From Clostridia bacterium UC5.1-1C12 (lineage in GTDB: Bacteria > Bacillota_I > Bacilli_A > Erysipelotrichales > Erysipelotrichaceae), in contig BBZX01000001.1 in NCBI GenBank assembly GCA_001305055.1, forward strand, positions 434,001-498,000: a stretch of 64,000 nt of DNA, in the 5' to 3' direction. The notes under the pieces are model-generated. The model saw only the letters and a list, made by a program, of their open reading frames with translations, was not told the origin of the DNA and did not search any database. This document shows, one piece after another, positions 45,098 through 55,021 of the stretch; position 1 is the first letter of the stretch; the number at the start of each line of letters is the position of its first letter. Both the position numbers and the translations under genes were made by a program.

Positions 45098-47200
45098 ATG
45101 AAACAATTAAAATTATTGCTGGTGTTCTTGCTGAGTATATCTTTAAATGCATGTTCAGAAAAAGCACAGGACTTAGAGCAGCCGTATTACTCTTTTAGCG
45201 GTGATACTTATCCATATCCGCACTCTGAGGTGAATAATCCTGATGATTTAAAAGATCAGCCATGGAATATTCAAAATCTAACAAAGCTTAAAGCATTACC
45301 TATTTATAACTATCAATCTCTAAGTATTGATGAAATGATGAAGCAGGCAGAAGCTATTGAAGCATTGCTTGGTTTAGAGACAAAGAGTATCAGCGAGGAT
45401 TTAAGGGATAACGGTAATAAATTTGTTACCCTAAGCAGCAATACGCATCATTTATACTTTTATGAAACAGGGTCTTATTCACTGCTTATTCATACACCGA
45501 TCTATGTCACAAAACAATCTTGCAGTGAGGAAGAATTGAAGAATGAAGCATTTATTACAGAATTAGCAGAAAATTTCTATCATCAAAATTTGGAAGCACT
45601 CATTCCTTTCAATGATCCAGAGATTCATTTTAATACCTATCGTACCCTCAGAAATTCCATCATCGCAACCGCCACTTTTCATGAGAAGACCGAGGGTGAA
45701 CAGACAAAACAATTGAATGAGGCCTATAACACATTAACCTTAAGCTTTAACGAAGTAGGACTTGTAGGAATTGATTATCATGCACCTGTAAATGTTTTAA
45801 TCAATAACGCCCGCTTATTAAGTGTGGATGAGGCAATCGAACAGCTGAAAGAGTTTGATGATGAAAATCAGATGCCGGATATCAGTGAAATATATGACGG
45901 CCAATTATTTTACAGCAATGCATTTGATTTAAAGGAAACAATACCGGTTTATCAAATTTATTACACAAATAATGATGAACCAAAAGTCTATTATGAAATG
46001 CTGGCACCGGCGATCAAGCTCGATAAAGATTATCTGCTTGCTTTCAAGCCGGAGGACACTAAAGAAATAACAATTAACGAAGAAGTCAAACCAATTATAA
46101 ATCCGCTTCAAATACCATTGCCTGATGATTTGAAAGTGATTAAACAGGCCGATAATACTCCACTTTCCTATACTGCACAGGGTGGTGTCGGTGCAGCTGG
46201 CGGATCGTCATTCTTCTATACCGAGAAACAAATTGAAATGCTTAAAAATTCACGTTGGAATTTAACGAATTTCACTGATGAAGATTTATTTCCCATATAT
46301 CATAAAGCTTCCCTGACATATGTGCAAATGCAGGCCATTGCCGATGTGATCTGTGAATATTTTGATGTGACGATTCAATCTTCTCAATATTATGAACCCA
46401 TTGATTTTCGCTCTGAGGATTACATCTATCACCGCGCTGACCGAAGTAATCATACTCAAAAAGTACTGAATATTAATACAAACAAGTTTTATCTGACGAT
46501 CAATGAACATGGAACGATTTGGCTGCGTATCAACTTAGCTTATTCTGAAGAGTCCGAGTTGCCATATTCTAAAAATCCTGAATCTGATTTTTCAGGATAC
46601 ATTGATCCACAATCTGACACAGTAAATAATATTGCCTTCTATCAGCGTGAAATGATGACTGCCTATGAACAGCTTTTCAAACGCTTATGGCAGTTTGATA
46701 ATCCAATTGCTGATATTCAGGAAGCTTCGTGTTCTCATATTGGTACTGATCATCAATTTTATTATTGGACAAAACTATACGAAAGCAGAACTGATGTCAG
46801 TCTGAGCCAGCAATTATTTGCCGCCAGTTATCAGCAGCTTGATTTTACCTTTGAAGAAAACGGCCTTAGCGGCGTCACCTACACACCGATCTTTGGTACA
46901 AAGGTATTCGATACCCAACTGCTCAATGTTGACGATGCAATTTCACAATTTAACAAACTGTCAGTACTGCCGCCGGCCATGGGTCCGAAACCGCTTGAAA
47001 TTAATGAAATACTAACGGTGACAGTTGACTATAATAATGCCGATTATCTTTATGATACCATTCCTGTCTACAATATCTATTATTGGCAAGATGAACGAAT
47101 TATTTGTTCCGCAATACCAGCGGTAACCATTGATCCCGATCAATATTATGTAGCACCGGACATTATGTTTGAGCTGCATATTGAAAATGCCTTCCGATAA
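45098..47200 (+). CDS. Large lipoprotein with two homologous modules
   Basis: About 700 residues, started at ATG 45098 after GGGAGG; the longer frame to 45005 has no start signal. The signal peptide ends in a lipobox (LSISLNAC), so it is anchored on the outer face of the membrane. Two modules of about 330 residues resemble each other: WNIQNLTKLKALPIYNYQSL recurs as WNLTNFTDEDLFPIYHKASL, and VLINNARLLSVDEAIEQL as VFDTQLLNVDDAISQF. No catalytic motif is apparent and I do not recognise the family. TATACT at 45010-45015 may be its -10. It stands alone, divergent from recG. Confidence 0.75.
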   Translation: MKQLKLLLVFLLSISLNACSEKAQDLEQPYYSFSGDTYPYPHSEVNNPDDLKDQPWNIQNLTKLKALPIYNYQSLSIDEMMKQAEAIEALLGLETKSISEDLRDNGNKFVTLSSNTHHLYFYETGSYSLLIHTPIYVTKQSCSEEELKNEAFITELAENFYHQNLEALIPFNDPEIHFNTYRTLRNSIIATATFHEKTEGEQTKQLNEAYNTLTLSFNEVGLVGIDYHAPVNVLINNARLLSVDEAIEQLKEFDDENQMPDISEIYDGQLFYSNAFDLKETIPVYQIYYTNNDEPKVYYEMLAPAIKLDKDYLLAFKPEDTKEITINEEVKPIINPLQIPLPDDLKVIKQADNTPLSYTAQGGVGAAGGSSFFYTEKQIEMLKNSRWNLTNFTDEDLFPIYHKASLTYVQMQAIADVICEYFDVTIQSSQYYEPIDFRSEDYIYHRADRSNHTQKVLNINTNKFYLTINEHGTIWLRINLAYSEESELPYSKNPESDFSGYIDPQSDTVNNIAFYQREMMTAYEQLFKRLWQFDNPIADIQEASCSHIGTDHQFYYWTKLYESRTDVSLSQQLFAASYQQLDFTFEENGLSGVTYTPIFGTKVFDTQLLNVDDAISQFNKLSVLPPAMGPKPLEINEILTVTVDYNNADYLYDTIPVYNIYYWQDERIICSAIPAVTIDPDQYYVAPDIMFELHIENAFR

Positions 47201-47210
47201 CAATTCATAC

Positions 47211-47239
47211 AGCACTGTGTAAAAAGCGGTGCTTTTTTT
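47211..47239 (+). terminator. Terminator of the lipoprotein gene
   Basis: AGCAC / GTGCT arms followed by T7 on the plus strand, 10 bases after the stop. Confidence 0.6.
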
Positions 47240-47242
47240 GCA

Positions 47243-47265
47243 CAAAAAACAGAACCGAAGTTCTG
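47243..47265 (-). terminator. Terminator of the antiporter operon
   Basis: CAGAAC-TTCG-GTTCTG followed by TTTTTT on the minus strand, with a stable UUCG loop, immediately after the antiporter stop at 47267. Confidence 0.8.
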
Positions 47266-47266
47266 T

Positions 47267-48440
47267 CTATGCACCCGGATGGATTTCGCCGGCTTTTTGT
47301 AAGCTCATCTTAGTAATAAATGGTCCAATCAATTCATAAACCATCGTTCCGCATAAAATAACTGCACGAATGGTTGCCCCATGTCCTGGCACTGCACTTT
47401 CCGCAATCAATGAAAGACCGATGGCTACACCTGCCTGCGGAATCAGACATGGTCCAAGATATGTGCGAACCTTGCTGTCTGCTTTCATAATCACGGCACC
47501 CAGATAAGCTCCCAGCCATTTACCTGCCACACGGACAATGATGTAAACCGCGCCAATGACACCAATGCTGCCCAATACCGAAGTGTCTAACTCAGCACCT
47601 GATAAAACAAAGAACATCATAAACAGCGGCGGTGTGATGTTATCGATCATTGACATGACGGCATCCGATGAATTGGATAGATTACAGAACACAGCTCCTA
47701 AAATCATACAGACAAGCAAAGAACTGGCACCTGTTGCATTAGCCAGCGGAATGGCAAGCAGAATGAAGCCGCCAACTAAACACAGACGATTACCGCTATC
47801 CTTAAAGAAACGCAGCAAATAAGTAAATGCTAAGCCCAGTACGCAGCCGATAACACCGGACATTAAAATGTCTTTAAACGGACTTAAAAGAGACAGCAGC
47901 AGATTTGTATTCTCAGCCGCTGACATTGACTTCGTTATAGCTAAGGCAAAGCCAAAGGCGATCAGGCCGCCGCATCATCAATTGCAACTACACTCAGCAA
48001 AGTCTCGGTCACTGAGCCCTTAGCCTTATACTGCTTAATAACCATGATTGTTGCGGCCGGTGCGGTCGCTGCCGCAATAGCCCCCAGCATGATTGAAAAA
48101 CTAATGTCATTTCCCGTTATTATCAAAGCAGCGGCAACCAGAAACACGGCTACAAAAGCTTCCATAAAAGCAATGACTATCGGTGTCATGCCCACCTTTT
48201 TGAAATAACTCATCTTAAATTCACTGCCAATTGAAAAGGCAATGAAACCAAGCGCTATTTCTGAAAATATTTTTAATGTCTCAACACTTTCTAACGTAAT
48301 CAGCTTTAAAACATGCGGTCCCAAAATCAGACCGCCAATCAGATACCCAGTAACTGAAGGCAGCTTAACGTATTTCACAAGCCGCGCAAAAAGCAGGCCG
48401 GTAAAGAAATGATGGACACTTGTACTAATATATTAGACAA
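47267..48440 (-). CDS. Cation:proton antiporter, CPA2 family, two frameshifts
   Basis: About 391 residues with 10-12 membrane helices. Starts at TTG (ending 48440) after GAGGGATTGTT. Breaks: near 48400 (a missing T gives ISFTGLLFARLVKYV) and 47970 (a missing G gives AIDDAAGLIAFGFAL). PSVTGYLIGGLILGPHVLKL and the DD in VVAIDDAAG, the likely ion-binding aspartates, fit the KefB/NapA family. There is no C-terminal KTN domain. A PII-like gene lies just upstream and may regulate it. Confidence 0.82.
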
Positions 48441-48455
48441 AACAATCCCTCTTTC

Positions 48456-48806
48456 CTATATTTTAAAACTTCCGCCTTCAATAAAATCAACCGGCATCGT
48501 AAACATGATACCTGAATCAGGCTTGCTTAAATCACCCAGAACAGCATGCACAGCAGCCCGTGCCAACAATACCTGATCATCCCTTAATACTACCAGAACC
48601 GTCTTATTCTCTTCACGTTCCGGATTCAGCAGAAAACGCAGTGAACCAATGAAACGCTCTGCCTCATTCTCACGTTCATTCAGCAGCCGGTGTGCCATAC
48701 CTGTTGATGATAAAATCGTGGCACCATTGATACCGTTATCCCCTAATTTAGTTAAAAGATCATCTAAAACCTCAGTCTTATTCAATATAATAACCATACA
48801 CTTCAT
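48456..48806 (-). CDS. PII-like regulatory protein
   Basis: A 116-residue protein. The pattern KTEVLDDLLTKLGDNGINGA, a variable middle loop, then KTVLVVLRDDQVLLARAAVH and SGIMFTMPVDFIEGGSF follows the beta-alpha-beta layout of PII proteins, including the closing IFxxPVxD strand. The T-loop differs from GlnB (no Tyr in the usual context). It lies 15 bases before the antiporter, so a nucleotide-controlled transporter is likely (inference). Confidence 0.65.
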   Translation of the reverse strand: MKCMVIILNKTEVLDDLLTKLGDNGINGATILSSTGMAHRLLNERENEAERFIGSLRFLLNPEREENKTVLVVLRDDQVLLARAAVHAVLGDLSKPDSGIMFTMPVDFIEGGSFKI

Positions 48807-48882
48807 ATATTCACCCTCTTTCCAGCATAGAAAAGTATAAACCTCTGCTGATTCAAAAACAAGAAATTTCTATACAAAAAAA

Positions 48883-48902
48883 GAAAAAAGGGCTTACAGC
48901 CC
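48883..48902 (-). terminator. Terminator of the P-loop kinase gene
   Basis: GGGCT-GTA-AGCCC followed by TTTTTT on the minus strand, overlapping the stop codon. Confidence 0.75.
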
Positions 48903-49602
48903 TAAAACATCATTGATTCATCAATTTCAATATCAGCTTGAAGACTATGCTTCATCACTCTTTCACAATTAATCCGATCACTTGTTTCATAAAAATGAAG
49001 CGCTTCTTCAGGACTTGATCCACCCCTGATTTTGCGTTCGATCAATCGTTCTTTTAAAAGCTTCAGCTCTGCATGGATAAACATTGTAGCATCAGCAGCT
49101 TTGACCATTTCATTCCATGGCAGCTCATTAAGCAGCAGCCAATTACCTTCAATCAAAACAATAGGTTTTGTCACATGAATTTGATGATCAATGACATCAT
49201 GCAGATTGCGATCATAAATCGGCCACCAGCAATCATCTCCTGCCAGCTGTTCGAGGTGCTTTTTAAAAGCATGAGTATCAAATGTTTCAGCACTGCCCTT
49301 GATCTTACTCATCAAAACTTCCTCATCATGAATAACCAGCGAATGGCTCTTTAGATATTGCTGGGGATAATGAAAACCATCAAGACTTAATGCCTGAATA
49401 TCATTGCACAAGCTTTCAATGAATAAAGCCAATGTTGACTTGCCGGCTCCCGGCGGCGCAGCAGGAAAACAATGATCCGCCGCTGCTGTGTGGCTGCCTG
49501 CTGCTGCCATGAGACAATCAGAGGCTTGATCTGCTGATTAATAAATTCATCATTATATACTGCATGCAGCTTAAAACCGTTGACTTGTAACTCTTTTTCC
49601 AT
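48902..49602 (-). CDS. P-loop nucleoside/sugar kinase-like protein, frameshifted
   Basis: Two raw frames join near 49460 by adding one base, giving RIIVFLAAPPGAGKSTLALF with the Walker A motif at about residue 48. The total is about 234 residues. ALSLDGFHYPQQYL, PIVLIEGNWLLLNE and ATMFIHAELKLLKERLIERK fit the phosphoribulokinase/uridine kinase superfamily, closest in my reading to YggC/fructose-kinase-like or pantothenate-kinase-like proteins. The substrate is uncertain. A 12-bp perfect palindrome (GACTGTACAGTC, 49629-49640) lies just upstream. Confidence 0.7.
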
Positions 49603-50013
49603 TGTGATTCCTCTTTTTTATTGCCATTGACTGTACAGTCTCCATAAATTCATTAGAACATCATAGAATATAAATTTCAAAACAAAAGGATATTTCTACC
49701 AATGATTTATTTGCTATACAACATGTTAAGTTTCTTATTCAAAGATTTCTTTACATTTTTTCTTATATATTTAAAGCAAATTCAATATTTTTTAATCGTA
49801 TTATAATTTGTAGATATTGTATCATCAACTAGATTAAAACAAAAGAATATATGAATTTAACAAATTTGATTTCACATTCAATGTTCAAAAATATAGATTT
49901 AATATGAAGTAATTATTAGTGAATATATAGTTTGTACAAATACTTGAAATCACTCTAAAACAGAAGGTATTTGCTATATTAAAATAAATAAAAATATCGA
50001 AATTATTTCTATA
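49603..50013. other. A+T-rich intergenic region
   Basis: More than 400 bases without a supported gene, much richer in A+T than its surroundings. The palindrome GACTGTACAGTC at 49629-49640 is the only strong symmetry. Several TATAAT-like hexamers occur, as expected from composition alone. No RNA gene or repeat is evident. Confidence 0.5.
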
Positions 50014-50043
50014 TACAAAAAGTGCCATGTTTATAGGCACTTT
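50014..50043 (-). terminator. Terminator of the asp23-fakA operon
   Basis: AAAGTGCC / GGCACTTT arms on the minus strand with a T5 tail, 12 bases after the fakA stop. Confidence 0.75.
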
Positions 50044-50054
50044 TATTGCTTTTA

Positions 50055-51685
50055 TTATTCTACACCAATGATGAATGAATATACCGGCTGACCGCCCTGA
50101 TTCATTTCCACCTCAACATGCGGATGCTTTTCATTGATATAAGCTTCTACCTTTTCTGTTTCTGCTTCTGTGATATCCTCACCGCAGAAAATCGTAACTA
50201 ACTCACTGTCATCATCGATCAGACGATCCAGCAAGGCCTTAGTTGCTTCAAATTTATCTTGTGTCGATACAACGATATCCTTTTCCATGATACCCATGTA
50301 ATCGCCCTCTTTGATTTCCATACCATCAAAGGTCGTATCTTTGATTGCAAAGTTACCTGACCGGTCTTAACCGTTTCGATACCATTAGTCATTTCAGCTT
50401 TGTTAACTTCAACATCGACTTCCGGATTAAAGTTGATACATGCGGCATATCCCTGTGGGATTGACTTAGAAGGCAGAACGATGACATTTTCTTCATCGCA
50501 CACACTTTCTGCCTGCTGGGCAGCCAGTATAATATTAGAATTATTAGGCAATACAAATACATTCTCAGCATGTACCTTAGCAATTGCCGCCACAAAATCC
50601 TCAGTTGATGGATTCATTGTTTGACCGCCGGAAATCACATAGTCAACGCGCAGATCTTTAAACATTTCAGACAGTCCGTCACCTGCCGCAACAGCAATAA
50701 TCGCGTATTTCTTACGCGGCGCCGCTTTCTGTTCAGTCTCAGCGTTAATCATAACATTTTCATGCTGGAGTGACATATTTTCAATCTTCAGCTTCACAAA
50801 TTCACCATAGCGCTGACCAAGATTCAAAGCATCACCAGGGGTCAGCGTATGTACGTGAACCTTAACAATCTCCTCATCCTGAACAACAACTAATGAATTA
50901 CCGATTCTGGATAACGAATCACGCAAAGCATCCTCATTAAAGGCAACCATGCCCTGAGCACTTAAACGAATAATAAATTCTGTACAATAACCGAATTCCT
51001 CTGATTCAAGATTAGCTGCAGCCATCTCGCTTGTCTCATTAGCTTCTGCACGTTCAATGCTCTCACCATGCAGCGCTGCCTGAAAGCCTTTTAAAACCGC
51101 AACCAAACCCGCGCCGCCGCTGTCAACAACACCAACTTCTTTTAAAACCGGCAGCAATTCCGGTGTTCTCTTTAAAGATTCCTCGGCTTCCAAAACCAAC
51201 TTGTCAATCACTTCTGTACAAGTAACATTTGCCTTTTTTGATGCAAAATCATACGTATAATCCGCAGATTCACGAATAACCGTAAGTATTGTTCCTTCTA
51301 CCGGACGCATAACCGCTTTATAAGCAACCCGGCTGCCCTGAACAAATGCAGCAGCCAGCTGGAAGCCGTTTACTTCCTTCATGCCCTCTAAGCCCTGATA
51401 AAGTCCTCTGAAGATCTGCGACAGAATAACGCCTGAATTACCGCGGGCGCCCATCAGCAATCCCTTTGATAATACCTTAGCAATATCACTTACACTGTCA
51501 TGCGTTGTTTGTAAAGTTTCCTTATAGCCCGCATTAAAAGTCATTGACATATTTGTCCCTGTATCACCATCAGGAACCGGGAAAACATTCAGCGCATCAA
51601 TCTCCGTAAAATGATTCGATAGATTGTTCGCTCCGTTTTCCAGCATCTTTTTAAAGATGGCACCATTCATTTTTTCCATAGTCAT
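50055..51685 (-). CDS. fakA: Fatty acid kinase FakA / DAK2-domain protein, frameshifted
   Basis: About 543 residues after adding one T near 50353, which joins KTGQVT to FAIKDTTFDGMEIKEG. The N-terminal DAK2 nucleotide-binding domain shows ALNVFPVPDGDTGTNMSMT, GLLMGARGNSGVILSQIFRG and DSGGAGLVAVLKGF; the central domain and a DegV-like C-terminal domain follow (VFVLPNNSNIILAAQQA). With a FakB partner it phosphorylates exogenous fatty acids. No fakB is in the window. It follows the asp23 gene by 3 bases. Confidence 0.87.
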
Positions 51686-51688
51686 ACC

Positions 51689-52048
51689 CTACTTCATCAC
51701 CTTGACACCTTGAACAAAAACATTGATTACATTGAAATCAAGTTCAAGACTCTTTTCAAGCATATATTTTACTTTCTTCTGAACCTCATGAACAACTTCA
51801 CTGATCTTAACACCATGTGAAACGATAATATATAAATCAAGTTCAAGCCTGCCTTCGTTTTGACGAACGACAACTCCCTTGGAATAATTTTCTTTTTTCA
51901 GCAGTTCAGCAAGACCATCTTTTAAAACCTTTTGAGAAGCCATACCGACAACGCCGTAACATTCGCTGACTACCCCACCCGCCAAAGATGCAATCGCTTC
52001 AATAGAGATATTGATATTACCAAATTGTGTGCTCTTTGAAATAGACAT
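51689..52048 (-). CDS. Asp23/Gls24 family protein (YloU)
   Basis: A 119-residue protein with the family core ISIEAIASLAGGVVSECYGV and LELDLYIIVSHGVKISEVVH. The pairing with the DAK2 gene is conserved in Bacillota (yloU-yloV). AAGGAGG precedes the ATG by 7 bases. The frame is intact. Confidence 0.9.
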   Translation of the reverse strand: MSISKSTQFGNINISIEAIASLAGGVVSECYGVVGMASQKVLKDGLAELLKKENYSKGVVVRQNEGRLELDLYIIVSHGVKISEVVHEVQKKVKYMLEKSLELDFNVINVFVQGVKVMK

Positions 52049-52075
52049 AAAGCAACCTCCTTATTAATAACTAAT

Positions 52076-52105
52076 ATTATAACCGTATTTCTGAACAAAT
52101 GCAAA
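52076..52105 (-). promoter_or_regulatory. Promoter of the asp23-fakA operon
   Basis: On the minus strand TTTGCA (52100-52105) and TATAAT (52076-52081) with an 18-base spacer, 28 bases before the asp23 start. Confidence 0.5.
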
Positions 52106-52107
52106 AA

Positions 52108-53015
52108 CTATTCATTTTCTGAAGGCATTTCTTCATCAGGAATCCATGTCTGCGAATCATCTTCATTCTCAGACGGCGGTGTTTCACCCTCATTCCCCTC
52201 AGCATTTCATCCTCACCAGGCTTTGGCGCGCGATCCTTTAAGCCCACCGAACAATCATCCACTTCCTTAAAAATATTACCGCTGATATCATCCATGTACA
52301 GACAGACATGCGTACCCTCCAGTTCTTTTAAAACCGAACGATAGCTATTCAGCAATTCGATCCCCTTCATTGAAGTCGTTACCCGATTGCCGTCAATCAT
52401 GACAAACTGAACCATATTCTCATCATAACTGGTAACATAAGGCTCCAATTCAGAAATCAAAGGCATGACTTCCTTATCCACATTCGCAAAAGCCTCATCA
52501 AGCATCGTCAGCTGCTCCTCACTGAAGCCGCCGATTCTGGGAATCATCGCCGCGTCCAATTGACTTAATTCACTCGCATCCAACCTGCCTACGCCCTGTA
52601 CGAGAAGCGTATTCGCATCATCCTTCAGATAGCCAATAATCAGTCTTTCATCAACCTGAATCGTAATACCGCCGCCCCAGGTTTTCTTAACCGAGGCATT
52701 CTTGATCAGCGGATCATCTTTCAGCCGCATTTCAATCAAAAAGCCGGGATTCAGTACATAAGAAGACTGATAGTTTAATTTAGCTTTATCTAAAATCTGT
52801 TCATCAGAATAAATCATATTATCATTGACCGATAATGTCTTGACTTTAGACATATCCGATGAGAAATATGCAAAAATCAAAAGTGCCAGAATGATCAAAC
52901 CAACTAAACGCAAGATTCTTCTGCGTGTTCTGATCTTCTTTTTACGATTCAGCTGCGACAAATATCGCTTTTCAAGTTCATTCTCCTGCTGGAGTTCTAT
53001 TTTCTTTTTGGCCAA
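52108..53015 (-). CDS. ftsQ: Cell division protein FtsQ/DivIB, frameshifted near the C-terminus
   Basis: About 303 residues. A basic cytoplasmic tail (KKKIRTRRRILR) is followed by one membrane helix (LVGLIILALLIFAYF), the POTRA domain (VKTLSVNDNMIYSDEQILDK) and the FtsQ beta domain (VQFVMIDGNRVTTSMKG). The raw frame ends in basic residues; one A added near 52205 instead gives DENAEGNEGETPPSE and an acidic tail ending PSENE at 52108. It overlaps the murB end by 19 bases, in dcw-cluster order. Confidence 0.85.
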
Positions 53016-53907
53016 TTAAAATGCTCCACTTCTGTTTTTAACTCAATCTGATATTTATCTTTTACTTTTTGCTGAATCAAAGTAATCAGTTCAATCACAT
53101 CATTCGCACTTGCATGATCAGCATTCACAATGAAATTTGCATGCTTATCCGAAACCATCGCGCCGCCGATCTGATAACCGCGCAATCCTACCTCTTCTAT
53201 GCACTGCCATGCTGGCAGCTGTTCAGGATTACGGAAGATACTGCCGGCCGAGGGCATATTTAATGGCTGGGAAGCCAAGCGCCGCTGACGTCTGGAATCC
53301 ATCAGATCACGAATTTCCGCGCCATTGCCTTCAGAAAGCTTCAGCTTAGCCGCTAAAATAATCCAGTCACGCTGTTTCTGAAAAATCGAAGAACGATAAC
53401 TCATTGCCAACTCATCAACACTCAGCCAGCAGCAGTTATTATCCTGCAAGACAAATACCTTATCAAGAATATCCCTGATTTCACTTTTATAAGCACCGGC
53501 ATTCATGAATACCGCGCCGCCTAATGTACCGGGAATCCCGCTGGCAAATTCTAAACCGCTCAATTCACGTTTCATTGCCTCATGAGCCAACATTATAATC
53601 GATGTGCCGCTCTGCGCGATGCACGTACCATCTTCTTCAAAATAAAAATCTGAGAAATAACGGTCAAGACAGAGAATCAATCCTGCATAGTCCTCATCAC
53701 TGGCAAGAATATTGCTGCCCTTGCCAAAAATTCTTACTTCTAAACCATTTTCTTTTGCGATATCTAAAACCCGCATCAAGCCAAGCGTACTTTTTGGATA
53801 TAAAAGTATTTCGCCTTGCCGCCGATTTTAAATGTAGTGTGTGCAGACAGCGGCGCATCGACCAATAGATCACCGTACATCTGCAGCTTGATTTCAACAT
53901 CATTCAT
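52997..53907 (-). CDS. murB: UDP-N-acetylenolpyruvoylglucosamine reductase MurB, frameshifted
   Basis: About 303 residues from the ATG ending at 53907, after AGGGTGA. One A missing from the run near 53798 (repair gives FYIQKSTLGLMRVLDIAKEN) causes the apparent split. FAD-binding blocks TTFKIGGKAKYF, FGKGSNILASD and SGIPGTLGGAVFMNAGAY are present, as is PSAGSIFRNP with the catalytic Ser. It is a type IIb-like MurB by length. The start is 6 bases after the murG stop. Confidence 0.92.
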
Positions 53908-53912
53908 TCAGT

Positions 53913-54985
53913 TCACCCTACCAATTCCTTCATCCAGGCCAGAATATCATCACTTGCGTTCACGAAGCCATTCTTCAGCATATTTTCATGCATCTCTTCC
54001 CGAAGCTTTGAATTATTCATGATCCGGCTCAATTTTTCAAATAATAGTTTACCATTCAGATCCTTTTCCTCAATCATATAAGCACACTTCTTATCAACGA
54101 GTACCTTTGCGTTATAATACTGATGATTATTCGCTACATATGGAGATGGAATCAAAATAGCCGGAATGCCGAATGCCGTAATTTCCGCAGCCGTTGTTGC
54201 GCCTGCACGGCAGATAATGCAATCCACTTTTTCCATTATAGCAATTTGATTGACATAATCAACAACTTAATGTTTTTATTACTGAATTTATTCTTCATTG
54301 ACTCATAATTCTGTTTGCCGCTGACATAAAGAATCTGGATATCCGCCTTCATTTCCTTTAACGCGGTAACCATCGCCTCATTCACCGAGGTTGATCCCAA
54401 CGAACCCATAACGATCAAAACTAATGGTTTATCCATGCTTAAGCCCAGCGATTTATAATACGCTTCATCAAAGACTGACTGCTTGGCGATACTGGCACGC
54501 GGATTGCCAAGCAAGCGCGTCTTTTCCCGGCCCAGCTCATCAAAGCACTTTTCATAACAGAGCACGATTGCATCCGCAAAACGGGCGCACAGTTTATTAG
54601 CAGCCCCGACAATTGAATTCTGTTCGTGAAGCATCACCGGTACATGATTGTGATGAGCCGCCATCATCACCGGCGCACTGACATAACCGCCAAAGCCTAC
54701 CGCAATATCCGGTTTAAATTCTTTCACGATCTTATTTGCCTTAGTAAAAGCAATACCCATCAATGTCACTGCCTTTATCTTATTAAACACATTGCCGGTC
54801 AGGCCGCTTGCATTGAGTCCCTTAAATGCATAACCATGAGCGGGAATCTCTTTTGCTTCCATTCGGTCATGATTGCCGATAAACAGAATTTCTGTTTTTG
54901 GATCTTGCTTACACGCTGCATCAGCCAATGCCAAAGCCGGATATATATGACCGCCGGTTCCGCCGGTAGCAATTAAAATCTTCAT
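53913..54985 (-). CDS. murG: UDP-GlcNAc:lipid I N-acetylglucosaminyltransferase MurG, frameshifted
   Basis: About 358 residues after adding one G near 54264, which joins NIKV to VDYVNQIAIMEKVDC. Donor and acceptor motifs are visible: ATGGTGGHIYPALALA at the N-terminus, PVMLHEQNSIVGAANKLCAR, and CRAGATTAAEITAFGIPAIL in the C-domain. It makes lipid II at the cytoplasmic face of the membrane and lies between ftsW and murB as in other dcw clusters. Confidence 0.93.
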
Positions 54986-55021
54986 TTTCTCACACTCCGT
55001 TTTATTTATTATAGCATAATT

